From positions 1 to 47,288 of the forward strand of contig JBNJEH010000020.1 of assembly GCA_051745635.1 (NCBI GenBank): a stretch of 47,288 nt of DNA. Direction: 5' to 3'. The notes under the pieces were generated by a model. It was not told the origin of the DNA, did no database searches, and saw only the letters and a list, made by a program, of their open reading frames with translations. The position numbers and the translations under genes were made by a program. The stretch comes from Brumimicrobium sp051745635. Lineage in GTDB: Bacteria; Bacteroidota; Bacteroidia; Flavobacteriales_D; Crocinitomicaceae. Below are positions 34,077 through 42,826 of this stretch, one piece after another; positions within the stretch are counted from its first letter, which is position 1; each line of letters begins with the position of its first letter.

Positions 34077-34973
34077 TTGATATACGCAGCGATTGATATA
34101 GGTACAAATGCAGCACGATTGCTGATTGGCGAAGTGACCGCTAATGATGGTCGGTTTTACGTCAAGAAAATATCTTACACGCGCGTTCCACTCCGCCTTG
34201 GGCTAGAAGTATTTACCAACGGAATTATCTCGGAGAAAAAACGGGATCAATTCGTTAAAACGATGCGGGCATTTCAGTTGATCACCGAAGTTTATGAAGT
34301 GAAAAATGTGCGAGCTTGTGCCACATCGGCAATGCGAGAAGCTGATAATGGAGCTGATATCCGCCGGCAGGTTTACGAACAGACGGGCCTCGATATCGAA
34401 ATCATTGATGGTGAAGAAGAAGCCAACATCATTTTTTCAACATTCTTTTTGCTCGCTTTCGACAAAGATTCACCTTTTATCGTCATCGATGTCGGCGGGG
34501 GATCCACCGAAGTAAGCGTGTTTGAGGAAGGACAGCGCATCGCAGGAAAATCATTTAAGATTGGAACGATCCGCATGCTGAAAGATAAAGTAGATGCAAA
34601 TATCTGGACAACGATCAGCAGTTGGATTGAGGAGAATATCAACGTCGACATGCCGCACAAACTATTCGCTACGGGTGGAAATATCAATAAATTGCACAAA
34701 CTACTCGGTAAGCAGTACCTGGAACCTATTCGTTACAAAGAACTCAATACGATTTATCAGGAACTTGCGAGCTTATCCCTCGAAGAAAGGATGTCTAAAT
34801 TTCAACTGAAGCCCGATAGAGCCGATGTGATTGTTCCTGCTTGCGAAATCTACGAGTTTATTGTGCGCGAATTAAAGGCATCGACCATTTACGTTCCCAA
34901 AATCGGGTTGAGTGACGGAATGATTCACGAGATGTACAAACAGGATCAAAAACGCGACCGGTCTTTAAAGTAA
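34077..34973 (+). CDS. ppx: Ppx/GppA-family exopolyphosphatase or pppGpp phosphatase
   Basis: Actin-fold phosphatase of 298 residues. The N-terminal phosphate loop is AAIDIGTNAARLLIGEV, then RACATSAMREADNG, DGEEEANIIF and the second loop VIDVGGGSTEVSVF at about 137-150. KIGLSDGMIHEMYK ends the core. It lacks the C-terminal HD domain of full-length Ppx, as in the short Ppx/GppA class. The start is TTG at 34077; an in-frame stop lies directly upstream and the first residues of the fold begin here. Paired with ppk1. The 3' end is 4 bases from the end of the converging acyltransferase gene. Confidence 0.93.
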   Translation: MIYAAIDIGTNAARLLIGEVTANDGRFYVKKISYTRVPLRLGLEVFTNGIISEKKRDQFVKTMRAFQLITEVYEVKNVRACATSAMREADNGADIRRQVYEQTGLDIEIIDGEEEANIIFSTFFLLAFDKDSPFIVIDVGGGSTEVSVFEEGQRIAGKSFKIGTIRMLKDKVDANIWTTISSWIEENINVDMPHKLFATGGNINKLHKLLGKQYLEPIRYKELNTIYQELASLSLEERMSKFQLKPDRADVIVPACEIYEFIVRELKASTIYVPKIGLSDGMIHEMYKQDQKRDRSLK

Positions 34974-34977
34974 GCCA

Positions 34978-36045
34978 CTATTTTTTACGGTACAAAAACC
35001 GATGAGATAATTTTTTGCGCACGGGTTTTTCGAAAAAGACATATATCAGTGCACTCCACGTGATTAGGATAAGAAGGTACAAAAAGAACGACGACCATGA
35101 GAGTAAATCCGCTTGTCTGCTTTGTGTAAAAAACAAATAAACGGGAAATTGCCACATATAAATCGAATAACTGATATTGCCCAAAAACTGAAGCGGACGC
35201 CACCCGAATACATAGTAGAAAAAGCGTTGATCCAGTGCCAGGCCAATACAAATCATAGCGAATATGGGGATTAAGCCACCATTATGGGCGAAATCGCGGT
35301 AGGAATTATCAGTATTGAGGGTAATAACAAAAGCGATTATACCTATGGTCGCAAGCAGCGAATACATCCATGAGTTGAGATTTTGTTTCTGCAACCAACG
35401 AATACTTTTACCACAGACAAATCCGGCCAGAAATGTCGAAAAATGGAAAAGCGGGAAGTGGAGAATGAATTGCTCTAAAAAAAAACGGTCGGCGTCGTAA
35501 TATTCCGTTACGGCGATGTAATGTTCTATTCCTCCCAACAGTATGACTACTCCGCATAATGTGAAGAACTGCACGGATGTGAGTCGTTTGTACAACCACA
35601 AAATGATCGGGAAACACAAGTAAAAGAAGAATTCTACGGATAAGGACCAGGCGGGAAAATTAACCTCGAGGGCATAACCGGGAAACCACGATTGGAGACC
35701 AACGAGATTGGGCCATATAAACCACTGCAATCCGTATTGATCCCACCAGTTCAACGCGCATAAAACGAGAATAAACGTAATGAGATAAGTCGGGTAGAGG
35801 CGAAAGAGCCGTTTCAACAAAAAGCGGCGTGGTGATGTATGAACCCCGTAATTGTAGGCGAGTACACAACCGGATAAAAAGAAGAAAAAACTGACAGCTA
35901 CGGCGCCCTGATGAAAGAATGCCGACCATGCTCCCGTTTCGAAAAAAGGGAGGTGTAGTCCGAAATGATAAATCACGACCAAAATCGCTAAAACGAAGCG
36001 AGGAAATGTTAACGCACGAAGATAGACCGGTGTTTCTTCTCTCAT
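34978..36045 (-). CDS. Acyltransferase-3 family membrane protein (OafA-like)
   Basis: A 355-residue inner-membrane O-acyltransferase with about 10 spans. The first span carries the family motif with His27 (FPRFVLAILVVIYHFG); FFLSGCVLAYNYG and RFLLKRLFRLYPTYLI follow, both typical. Members transfer acetyl or other acyl groups to surface sugars; the acceptor is unknown. It follows tyrS after 7 bases and is likely on the same transcript, though no functional link is evident. Confidence 0.92.
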   Translation of the reverse strand: MREETPVYLRALTFPRFVLAILVVIYHFGLHLPFFETGAWSAFFHQGAVAVSFFFFLSGCVLAYNYGVHTSPRRFLLKRLFRLYPTYLITFILVLCALNWWDQYGLQWFIWPNLVGLQSWFPGYALEVNFPAWSLSVEFFFYLCFPIILWLYKRLTSVQFFTLCGVVILLGGIEHYIAVTEYYDADRFFLEQFILHFPLFHFSTFLAGFVCGKSIRWLQKQNLNSWMYSLLATIGIIAFVITLNTDNSYRDFAHNGGLIPIFAMICIGLALDQRFFYYVFGWRPLQFLGNISYSIYMWQFPVYLFFTQSRQADLLSWSSFFLYLLILITWSALIYVFFEKPVRKKLSHRFLYRKK

Positions 36046-36052
36046 TGAACAG

Positions 36053-37351
36053 TTATTCCACTACGATCAGGTAATTGTTCTTTTTACCCTTGCCTAATAG
36101 AACGAATTGATCATTAATTAATTGTTCTGGTGTGATTGTAAAATCTTCTTTGACTTTTGTTTTGTTCACGCTGATGGCATTTCCTTTTAATTCGCGGCGC
36201 GCCTGTCCATTAGAAGGTAAGAAGCCCGTTTTTGCTGAAAGTGCATTAATGATGCCAATTCCTTCTTCGATTTCAGAACGCGGGATAGTCGCTGTGGGAA
36301 CCCCCTCAAAAATTTCGAGTAATTCTTGAGATTTGAGCGATTTAATATCTGCCTCTGTAGATTTGCCGAACAGTATTTTTGACGCTTTTAAGGCTGTTTC
36401 CAATGCGTCTTTTGAATGCACCATCACCGTTACCTCTTCTGCCAGTCTTTTTTGTAGTTGACGCTGGTGAGGCGCTTCGCGATGAGCTGAAATTAAATGT
36501 TCTACTTCCTCTCTGCTCAAAAGCGTGAAAATCTTGATGTATTTCTCGGCGTCTTCATCAGAAGAATTGAGCCAGTATTGGTAGAATTTATAGGGAGAAG
36601 TCCTTTTAGGATCGAGCCAGATATTCCCGCCCTCGGTCTTTCCGAATTTAGAACCATCTGCTTTCGTAATAAGCGGACAGGTAATTGCGAAGGCCTTTCC
36701 TCCCTCTTTTCGGCGGATTAATTCTGTACCCGTCGTGATATTACCCCATTGGTCGGAACCTCCCATTTGGATCGTACATCGGTTGTGATTAAACAAATGA
36801 AGGAAATCGTACCCCTGAACGAGTTGGTAGGAAAATTCAGTAAACGACATGCCGTCGGCTCCTTCATCGCCGGAAATGCGTTTCTTGACGGAGTCTTTGG
36901 CCATCATGTAGTTGACGGTGAGGTGTTTTCCGACATCCCGGATAAATTCCAGGAAAGAAATTGACTTCATCCAGTCGTAGTTATTGACGAGTACCGCTGA
37001 ATTTTTGGCAGTGGTATCGAAATCCAGGAATTGAGAGAGCTGCGTCTTAATGGCTGCTTCATTGTCCCGCAGAATGGATTCATTGAGTAAATTGCGTTCT
37101 TGCGATTTACCCGAGGGATCGCCAATCATTCCCGTCGCGCCACCGAGTAGTGCAATAGGTTGATGACCTGCTTCCTGGAAGTGGCGCAACATCATGATGC
37201 TCACCAGATGTCCGATATGCAGGGAGTCAGCAGTTGGGTCTATTCCCACGTACGCCGCGCGGATTCCTTCCTTTAAATGCGCTTCCACACCGGGCATGGT
37301 GTCGTGAATCATACCTCTCCATTCTAATTCTTTCGTGAAGTTCGTCGCCAT
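36053..37351 (-). CDS. tyrS: Tyrosyl-tRNA synthetase
   Basis: Class I aminoacyl-tRNA synthetase charging tRNA-Tyr. From the ATG at 37351 it has 432 residues. The Rossmann core carries AAYVGIDPTADSLHIGHLV (HIGH at 45-48), QMGGSDQWGNITTG for the tyrosine site, and KFGKTEGGNIW as the KMSKS equivalent. A C-terminal S4 domain (SNGQARRELKGNAISVNKTK) follows. The open frame continues upstream to 37459, but those 36 residues are not family-like and a -7 box lies within them. Confidence 0.97.
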   Translation of the reverse strand: MATNFTKELEWRGMIHDTMPGVEAHLKEGIRAAYVGIDPTADSLHIGHLVSIMMLRHFQEAGHQPIALLGGATGMIGDPSGKSQERNLLNESILRDNEAAIKTQLSQFLDFDTTAKNSAVLVNNYDWMKSISFLEFIRDVGKHLTVNYMMAKDSVKKRISGDEGADGMSFTEFSYQLVQGYDFLHLFNHNRCTIQMGGSDQWGNITTGTELIRRKEGGKAFAITCPLITKADGSKFGKTEGGNIWLDPKRTSPYKFYQYWLNSSDEDAEKYIKIFTLLSREEVEHLISAHREAPHQRQLQKRLAEEVTVMVHSKDALETALKASKILFGKSTEADIKSLKSQELLEIFEGVPTATIPRSEIEEGIGIINALSAKTGFLPSNGQARRELKGNAISVNKTKVKEDFTITPEQLINDQFVLLGKGKKNNYLIVVE

Positions 37352-37368
37352 AACTGAAATATTTTCTT

Positions 37369-37376
37369 CAAAAATA
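37369..37376 (-). promoter_or_regulatory. -7 promoter box for tyrS
   Basis: TATTTTTG on the minus strand, 17 bases before the chosen ATG. It falls inside the longer open frame and so supports the downstream start. No clear TTG at the usual spacing. Confidence 0.42.
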
Positions 37377-37479
37377 ATATGGTTTGCGGAACTAGCGGTT
37401 TTTTTAGGGTAGTTATTAGTGTGGTATAAGTTGCTACAATTAACTTTGTACTTGTTCAACTCTCAAATGAAGCTGACTA

Positions 37480-37752
37480 TTACAAATAATGCCCTTTCAA
37501 TGAAAGAATAACAATTTTGTTTTCTTCCTCGAATACTTCATAAATGATACGGTGTTCTTTATTTATTCTTCGAGACCAATAACCTGAGAGATTGTGTTTC
37601 AGTTGCTCTGGTTTGCCTGTTCCTGAAAAAGGGTGATCAATGATTTCCAGTAACAAACGATTTAATTTTTTGAGTAACACTTTATCTCCATTTTTCTTGA
37701 AAGCTTTAACATCTTTAGTAGCGACGTCTGAAAAGTCTAACTGAAAACTCAT
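37480..37752 (-). CDS. yoeB: Txe/YoeB-family toxin
   Basis: A ribosome-dependent mRNA endonuclease toxin of 90 residues. The family core HPFSGTGKPEQLKHNLSGYW is followed by SRRINKEHRIIYEV and SLKGHYL. Catalytic residues by alignment to E. coli YoeB are Glu49, Arg68 and His88, all present, so the toxin looks intact. Its ATG overlaps the antitoxin stop by one base (TAATG). Expected target is translating mRNA at the ribosomal A site. Confidence 0.93.
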   Translation of the reverse strand: MSFQLDFSDVATKDVKAFKKNGDKVLLKKLNRLLLEIIDHPFSGTGKPEQLKHNLSGYWSRRINKEHRIIYEVFEEENKIVILSLKGHYL

Positions 37753-37973
37753 TACAGCCCTAGAAATGATTCTAAATTATCTTTATCTACGGTGGTATAT
37801 TTCCCTTTTTCGTATTCTTTTTTACTCCGCTTAATTTTCTCAACAAAATCAGGGTCATACGGTTTCTCTTTGGTAATTTCAAATTTCATTTTCAGCGCCT
37901 TTAAAAAAGCTTTCAGAGCATTTGCCTGTTCTTTGTTGTTTGGATGTATAATATAAATGTTATCTTCTTTCAT
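37752..37973 (-). CDS. Antitoxin of the YoeB module (DUF2683-like)
   Basis: A 73-residue protein paired with the YoeB toxin. The N-terminal strand MKEDNIYIIHPNNKEQANAL leads to helix KAFLKALKMKFEIT, and a Lys/Glu-rich C-terminus ends KYTTVDKDNLESFLGL, probably the toxin-binding part. It does not resemble the YefM/Phd fold usual for YoeB. An earlier ATG at 38000 (nine more residues) is possible, and would sit only about 3 bases after the predicted transcription start. The pair looks intact. Confidence 0.85.
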   Translation of the reverse strand: MKEDNIYIIHPNNKEQANALKAFLKALKMKFEITKEKPYDPDFVEKIKRSKKEYEKGKYTTVDKDNLESFLGL

Positions 37974-38009
37974 GTCTTTTAACTTGGTATTGCAACTCAT
38001 AAGTCAAGA

Positions 38010-38017
38010 CAAAGATA
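38010..38017 (-). promoter_or_regulatory. -7 promoter box for the YoeB module
   Basis: TATCTTTG on the minus strand, 9 bases before the ATG at 38000 and 36 before the ATG at 37973. A 6+6 bp inverted repeat TTAAGT-GAAT-ACTTAA lies upstream at 38048-38063 and could be an autoregulatory operator. Confidence 0.42.
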
Positions 38018-38097
38018 AGCGGATTTCATCTAAAAAAGAAAAATATTTTAAGTGAATACTTAACTTTGAAACTAATTCACAACTCTACTACAATAAA

Positions 38098-38136
38098 AAA
38101 GTGCTGTATCAAGCAAAACACTCAACACAGCATTTT
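38098..38136 (-). terminator. Possible terminator after the thiolase gene
   Basis: TGCTGT/ACAGCA arms (six base pairs, 19-base loop), flanked by A and T runs; on the minus strand six U residues follow after one C. It lies 23 bases past the thiolase stop. The stem is short. Confidence 0.4.
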
Positions 38137-38158
38137 AAACCTAATATTTACTGCTGAA

Positions 38159-39334
38159 TTACAACCTTTCAATCACACCAGCAGCTCCCTGACCGGTTCC
38201 AACACACATGGTAACCAAACCGTATTTTTCGTTGCGTTTCTTCAACTCATTCATCATCTGAACAGTCAATTTAGCTCCGGTACAACCGAGTGGGTGACCT
38301 AGAGAAATAGCACCACCATTAACGTTGACGATATCCGGGTTTAAACCAGTTTCGCGAATGACGGCGAGACTCTGAGAAGCAAATGCTTCGTTCAACTCTA
38401 CTAAATTGATGTCATTTTGTTTGAGTCCAGCCATTTCCAATGCTCCTGGAATCGCATCTACTGGACCAATACCCATAATGCGCGGTTCTACACCTACGAC
38501 GTTGTAAGAAACCAACTGAGCGACGGGCTCCAGGTTAAGCTCTTTGACCATTTTTTCGGACATTACTAAGGTGAATGCCGCTCCGTCACTCGTTTGGGAA
38601 GCATTCCCTGCAGTAACTGAACCTTTTTGATCAAATACGGGGCGCAATTTGCCCAGCGCTTCCATATTGGTTCCTTTTCGCGGTCCTTCGTCGGTGTCTA
38701 CGGTATAATTATTAACCTGGCGTTTTTCGTTTTCGTCAAGGTAGATATGCTCCACATCAATCGGTACAATCTCATCTTTAAAACGACCGGATTCTATAGC
38801 CTTCAAGGCTTTTTGGTGTGAATTGTACGCAAACTCGTCCTGATCTTCGCGAGATACCTCAAATTGTTTAGCAACAGCTTCTGCCGTTAACCCCATTCCC
38901 CAATACCACGTCGGGTGTTCTTTACCAACTTTTGGGTTAGGTACGATTCGCCAACCTCCCATGGACATCACAGACATCGACTCTACTCCACCAGCAATGA
39001 TGCAATCTGCCATACCCATGTTGATTTTAGAACTTGCTATAGCGATTGTTTCGAGTCCTGAAGAACAATAACGATTGACGGTCATCCCTGGAACTTTGTC
39101 GGTATCTAACCCCATTAACGAAATCATACGACCGACGTTCAGTCCTTGTTCGGCCTCTGGTGTAGCATTACCGACGATGACATCATCTATACGTTTCGGA
39201 TCCAGATCGGGTACATCTTTCATGATGCGCTTGATCACATTGGCAGCCAAATCATCGGGACGGTAAAATCGAAAACCACCTTTCCCGGCTTTTCCCACTG
39301 CTGTTCGATATCCTGTTACTATGTATGCATTCAT
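38159..39334 (-). CDS. fadA: Acetyl-CoA C-acyltransferase (beta-ketothiolase)
   Basis: Thiolytic cleavage of 3-ketoacyl-CoA, the last step of beta-oxidation. The 391 residues have nucleophile Cys90 (NRYCSSGLE), His347 (GGAISLGHPLGCTGA) and Cys377 (MCVGTGQG), the complete thiolase triad. It is the last gene of the MarR-fadJ-four-helix-fadA run, all on the minus strand. Together with FadJ it would give the trifunctional activity of the pathway. Confidence 0.96.
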   Translation of the reverse strand: MNAYIVTGYRTAVGKAGKGGFRFYRPDDLAANVIKRIMKDVPDLDPKRIDDVIVGNATPEAEQGLNVGRMISLMGLDTDKVPGMTVNRYCSSGLETIAIASSKINMGMADCIIAGGVESMSVMSMGGWRIVPNPKVGKEHPTWYWGMGLTAEAVAKQFEVSREDQDEFAYNSHQKALKAIESGRFKDEIVPIDVEHIYLDENEKRQVNNYTVDTDEGPRKGTNMEALGKLRPVFDQKGSVTAGNASQTSDGAAFTLVMSEKMVKELNLEPVAQLVSYNVVGVEPRIMGIGPVDAIPGALEMAGLKQNDINLVELNEAFASQSLAVIRETGLNPDIVNVNGGAISLGHPLGCTGAKLTVQMMNELKKRNEKYGLVTMCVGTGQGAAGVIERL

Positions 39335-39350
39335 TTTTTTAGATTTTTGT

Positions 39351-39850
39351 GATGTTAGATGTTAGACAAAAGAGGTTCCATATCTAACCTTATGTCACAC
39401 CAAACATCGTTATTTATTATTTGAAATTTTCATTATTTTAATAATCAAACATTAGATGATAAACTTCTTTTAAAACCTATCATCATTCGTTGAAGTTCAT
39501 TTATATCTTCAATAATTTTGTCCGTTTCTATTTTATATAGTTCATTCAATAATATGAGTTGAGTTTCTAATTCATAAGAAGATGATAAACTAATGTTTAG
39601 GAAGTTTATAAAATCCTTTACCGTGCTTCTGCCTGAACCTTCTGCAATATTAGATGGAATAGAAATGGAACATCGCTGTATTTGAGATTCTAATCCAAAT
39701 TTCTCAACAGAAGGGAGTTCAGCTGAAACAATATAAACCATTTTCACAATTTTCATTGAATTCTTCCAAATATTCATTTCCCTAAAATTATGGTGTCTAT
39801 TTTTCATTTTAAGAAATTATTTAATATCTATCCGCCTAACATCTAACATC
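39351..39850. repeat. 15-bp inverted repeats flanking the four-helix-bundle gene
   Basis: GATGTTAGATGTTAG at 39351-39365 is the exact reverse complement of 39836-39850. Each arm is itself a 7-base direct repeat of GATGTTA, and a further CTAACATC lies at 39859-39866. The arms enclose about 470 bases that hold just the four-helix-bundle gene. No target duplication was found outside the arms. Confidence 0.75.
39445..39807 (-). CDS. Four-helix-bundle protein (23S rRNA intervening-sequence / Avd-like family)
   Basis: A 120-residue helical protein with the family signature: FREMNIWKNSMKIVKMVYIVS at the start, then FGLESQIQRCSISIPSNIAEGSGR, and DINELQRMMIGFKRSL at the end. The family includes proteins encoded in 23S rRNA intervening sequences and Avd of diversity-generating retroelements. 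No reverse transcriptase or rRNA is present here. It sits between fadJ and fadA in the same direction, enclosed by 15-bp inverted repeats, and is more A/T-rich than both neighbours. Confidence 0.9.
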   Translation of the reverse strand: MKNRHHNFREMNIWKNSMKIVKMVYIVSAELPSVEKFGLESQIQRCSISIPSNIAEGSGRSTVKDFINFLNISLSSSYELETQLILLNELYKIETDKIIEDINELQRMMIGFKRSLSSNV

Positions 39851-39869
39851 TTCTATTCTAACATCCAAA

Positions 39870-42275
39870 TTAATTTCTCAAAACTTTGCCTTTTTTCGTC
39901 ATACTTTCCAGTCGCTCGAGCGTTTTGCGCTTACCGCACAATTCCAAAAATGCCTTGCGTTCGAGATCTAAAAGGTATTGCTCCGAAACTTCCACGCGTT
40001 CAGAGATGTCGCCACCACAAAGAACGAATCCAAGCTTTTGCGAAATCAATTGATCGTGTTCTGAAATATAATTACCAGATAGCATAGAATGCGCACCGAC
40101 ATATACGATGCCAAGTCCTTCCTGCCCCATAATCGTGATGTTCTTTTCTTTCGGTTGCGCGCTATAGCCTTTAGCTGCTAATTCTAAACAAGCCGATTTT
40201 GCGCGCGTGAGCTGATATTCTCTACTGACAATAACTTCGTCTTGTCCTTCGCGCAAATAACCGTAATCAAAGGCTTCATAAGCAGACGTAGCCACTTTTG
40301 CCTGGCCGATCGTCAGGAAGCGCTCCCGCAGACGGTTAATTCTGATGTCTCCTTCCTGCAGTTCTTCAGCAAATCGCCTGGCAAATTCTTTGGTACCTCC
40401 TCCTCCGGGGATGAGTCCAACGCCAAATTCAACTAAACCGATGTACGATTCAGCGTGTGCCACAACTTTGTCTGCGTGCATGGAAAGTTCACAACCTCCG
40501 CCTAAGGTCAAATTGTGAGGTGCTACCACGACTGGTATATTGGAATAACGTATACGCATCATGGTGTCCTGAAACGACTTCACTGCGAAATTGAGTTCGT
40601 CGAAATCCTGTTCCACGGCCATCATGAAAATCATACCGACATTCGCTCCGGCACTGAAATTCTGTCCTTCATTGGAGACGACGAGACCTTTATGGTCTTT
40701 TTCTGCTAAATCAATAGCTTTGTTGATGCCTTCGATGACACCGCTGCCTATCGTGTTCATTTTCGTGTGGAACTCTAAGTTGAGAATGCCATCACCGAGA
40801 TCTACGACTGTGGCATCGGCATTGCTCCATACGGTGTTGTCATCCCGCAATGTTTCGAGCATAACAAGGTGTGATGTGCCGGGAATAACCTTGTATTCGC
40901 CACTGTCAATATCGAAATATTGTTTTTGACCAGCTTCTTTTTTGTAGAACGAAGTGGCACCTGCTTTTTTCATTTTTTCTATCCAGTCGGCTGCTGATTT
41001 ATCCGCACCTTCGATCAGTTCGAGACCTTTTTCAAAACCGAGGATGTCCCAGGTTTCAAACGGTCCGATTTCCCAGCCAAAACCAGCCTTGATGGCGTCA
41101 TCAATTTTGTACAACTCATCGCTGATTTCCGGAATGCGGTTCGTGACGTAAGCGAAGAGACCACCAAACATCTGACGGTAGAATTTTCCTGCTTTATCCT
41201 GTCCCTGAACGAGCATCTGGAGCCTTTTATGCAGATCATCGATGGGTTTTGCCATATCGAGGGTTGGAAACTTGACTTTTGCTTTGTCGCGGTATTCGAG
41301 TGTTTCGAGATCCAGCGATAATATCTTGCGATTTCCGTCCTCATCTTTTGTCTTTTTGTAAAAGCCCTGTCCTGTTTTCGATCCAAGCCAGTTGTTTTCG
41401 ACCATTTTAGAAATGTAGTCGGGCAACTCGAATAAAGCTTTCTCTTCGTCATCAGGACAATTGTCTTTAAGCCCATTGGCTACATGGACGAGCGTATCTA
41501 ACCCAACGACGTCACATGTTCGGAAAGTTGCAGATTTCGGTCGGCCCAAAACGGATCCTGTCAGCTTGTCGACTTCTTCGATATTCATATCGAGGTCCTT
41601 CACGGCATGAAAAAGAGCCATGATCGAATAGACTCCCACGCGGTTCGCAATAAAAGCCGGCGTGTCTTTACAGAGAACCGTCTTTTTACCTAAAAAGCGA
41701 CGTCCGTAATCCATGAAAAAGTCGAGTACCTCTTCATCTGTCTCTTTCGATGGGATGATCTCGAGCAGTTGCAAATAGCGGGGTGGATTGAAAAAATGTG
41801 TCCCACAGAAATACTTTTTGAAGTCGTCGGAACGTCCTTCCAACATCATGTTGATCGGAATACCCGATGTATTGGTCGTGATCAGCGTACCTTCTTTTCT
41901 GTATTTTTCAACGTTTTCAAAGACCTGTTGTTTGATGTCCAGACGTTCTACTACAACTTCGATGATCCAGTCGCTTTCGGCAATTTTTTCCATATCATCC
42001 TCCATATTTCCGGTCGTTATTCGCGAGGCAAACGACTTTTTGTAAATTGGAGAAGGGTTTGATTTCAATGCGGACTGGAGTGCATCGTTGACAATTCGAT
42101 TGCGAAATGCGGTGTCCTCTTCTGTGATGCCTTTTGCTTTCTCTTTGTCGTTCAGTTCGTTCGGAACAATGTCGAGCAATAGCACCTCCACACCGATATT
42201 GGCGAAGTGACATGCGATCTGAGATCCCATGACTCCTGATCCTAATACTGTAACGTGTTTTATTGTTTTGTCCAT
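39870..42275 (-). CDS. fadJ: 3-hydroxyacyl-CoA dehydrogenase / enoyl-CoA hydratase fusion (FadJ-type)
   Basis: An 801-residue bifunctional beta-oxidation enzyme. The dehydrogenase part is at the N-terminus: NAD motif GSGVMGSQIACHFA (about 12-25), HFFNPPRYLQLLEI, then KDTPAFIANRVG. The hydratase/isomerase domain is at the C-terminus, with VSNEGQNFSAGANVGMI and LTLGGGCELSMHADKVVAH near 540-620. This order is opposite to that of E. coli FadB/FadJ and common in Bacteroidota. It stands downstream of a MarR regulator and upstream of the thiolase. Confidence 0.96.
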   Translation of the reverse strand: MDKTIKHVTVLGSGVMGSQIACHFANIGVEVLLLDIVPNELNDKEKAKGITEEDTAFRNRIVNDALQSALKSNPSPIYKKSFASRITTGNMEDDMEKIAESDWIIEVVVERLDIKQQVFENVEKYRKEGTLITTNTSGIPINMMLEGRSDDFKKYFCGTHFFNPPRYLQLLEIIPSKETDEEVLDFFMDYGRRFLGKKTVLCKDTPAFIANRVGVYSIMALFHAVKDLDMNIEEVDKLTGSVLGRPKSATFRTCDVVGLDTLVHVANGLKDNCPDDEEKALFELPDYISKMVENNWLGSKTGQGFYKKTKDEDGNRKILSLDLETLEYRDKAKVKFPTLDMAKPIDDLHKRLQMLVQGQDKAGKFYRQMFGGLFAYVTNRIPEISDELYKIDDAIKAGFGWEIGPFETWDILGFEKGLELIEGADKSAADWIEKMKKAGATSFYKKEAGQKQYFDIDSGEYKVIPGTSHLVMLETLRDDNTVWSNADATVVDLGDGILNLEFHTKMNTIGSGVIEGINKAIDLAEKDHKGLVVSNEGQNFSAGANVGMIFMMAVEQDFDELNFAVKSFQDTMMRIRYSNIPVVVAPHNLTLGGGCELSMHADKVVAHAESYIGLVEFGVGLIPGGGGTKEFARRFAEELQEGDIRINRLRERFLTIGQAKVATSAYEAFDYGYLREGQDEVIVSREYQLTRAKSACLELAAKGYSAQPKEKNITIMGQEGLGIVYVGAHSMLSGNYISEHDQLISQKLGFVLCGGDISERVEVSEQYLLDLERKAFLELCGKRKTLERLESMTKKGKVLRN

Positions 42276-42297
42276 AAATTGTTGTTTTTAATTATCC

Positions 42298-42753
42298 TTA
42301 GTTAAAATAGTTTATTGCTTTAAGTTCGTCTTCTACGTGCTCGTCGATGAGGTTCGTAATCTCAAAAAACACATCTAGTTTGTGTTGCGGGATGGTTTGA
42401 AGGAGTTTTTCATTAAAGTCGACGACCACTTCTTTTACGCGTTTGCGGAGCTCAATACCCTCTGGCGTTAAAAAAATGAGTACTTTTCGCTTATCAGCCG
42501 CGTCTACCTCTCGATAAATGTAACCTTTTTTTTCCATGGTTTTTAATGTCCGCGAAAGGCTGGTGGGCTCCATCCCCATGCGGGGGCCGAGTTGCGTGCT
42601 CGCCGTACCTTCTTTATCCACAATGAGCAAAATGAAACCGATCGACATGGTGAGTCCGTGTGACTTGGCTTTTTGATTGTACATCCTGGAAATCTTGTGC
42701 CATGCATGCCGCAAGTTAAAATCAATGTATTCTTCTGCCCTTGAGTGATTCAT
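42298..42753 (-). CDS. MarR-family transcriptional regulator
   Basis: A 151-residue winged-helix repressor. Helices MNHSRAEEYIDFNLRHAWHKI begin the dimer region, and the recognition helix region is LGPRMGMEPTSLSRTLKTMEKKGYIYREVDAADKRKV, with the DxRxx wing motif in DAADKRKV. As the first gene of the beta-oxidation operon it is the likely regulator of fatty-acid breakdown, perhaps sensing an acyl-CoA. The open frame runs to 42906, but the extra 51 residues are not family-like. Two inverted repeats upstream are candidate operators. Confidence 0.92.
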   Translation of the reverse strand: MNHSRAEEYIDFNLRHAWHKISRMYNQKAKSHGLTMSIGFILLIVDKEGTASTQLGPRMGMEPTSLSRTLKTMEKKGYIYREVDAADKRKVLIFLTPEGIELRKRVKEVVVDFNEKLLQTIPQHKLDVFFEITNLIDEHVEDELKAINYFN

Positions 42754-42764
42754 ATCCGTTAAAA

Positions 42765-42780
42765 TTAATAAAAATATTAA
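42765..42780. promoter_or_regulatory. Palindrome before the MarR gene, candidate operator
   Basis: TTAATA, four bases, TATTAA: a perfect inverted repeat 11 bases before the MarR ATG. MarR proteins bind A/T-rich palindromes of this size and commonly repress their own operon. Confidence 0.4.
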
Positions 42781-42826
42781 GCGTGCACAATAAATAAATG
42801 ATAAATTTTTCTTGTTTGAGTACGGG

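Noticed and set aside
38061..38068. TAACTTTG on the plus strand, a perfect -7 box
   Set aside because: No plus-strand gene follows; it would transcribe antisense to the thiolase. Such short A/T-rich motifs arise by chance.
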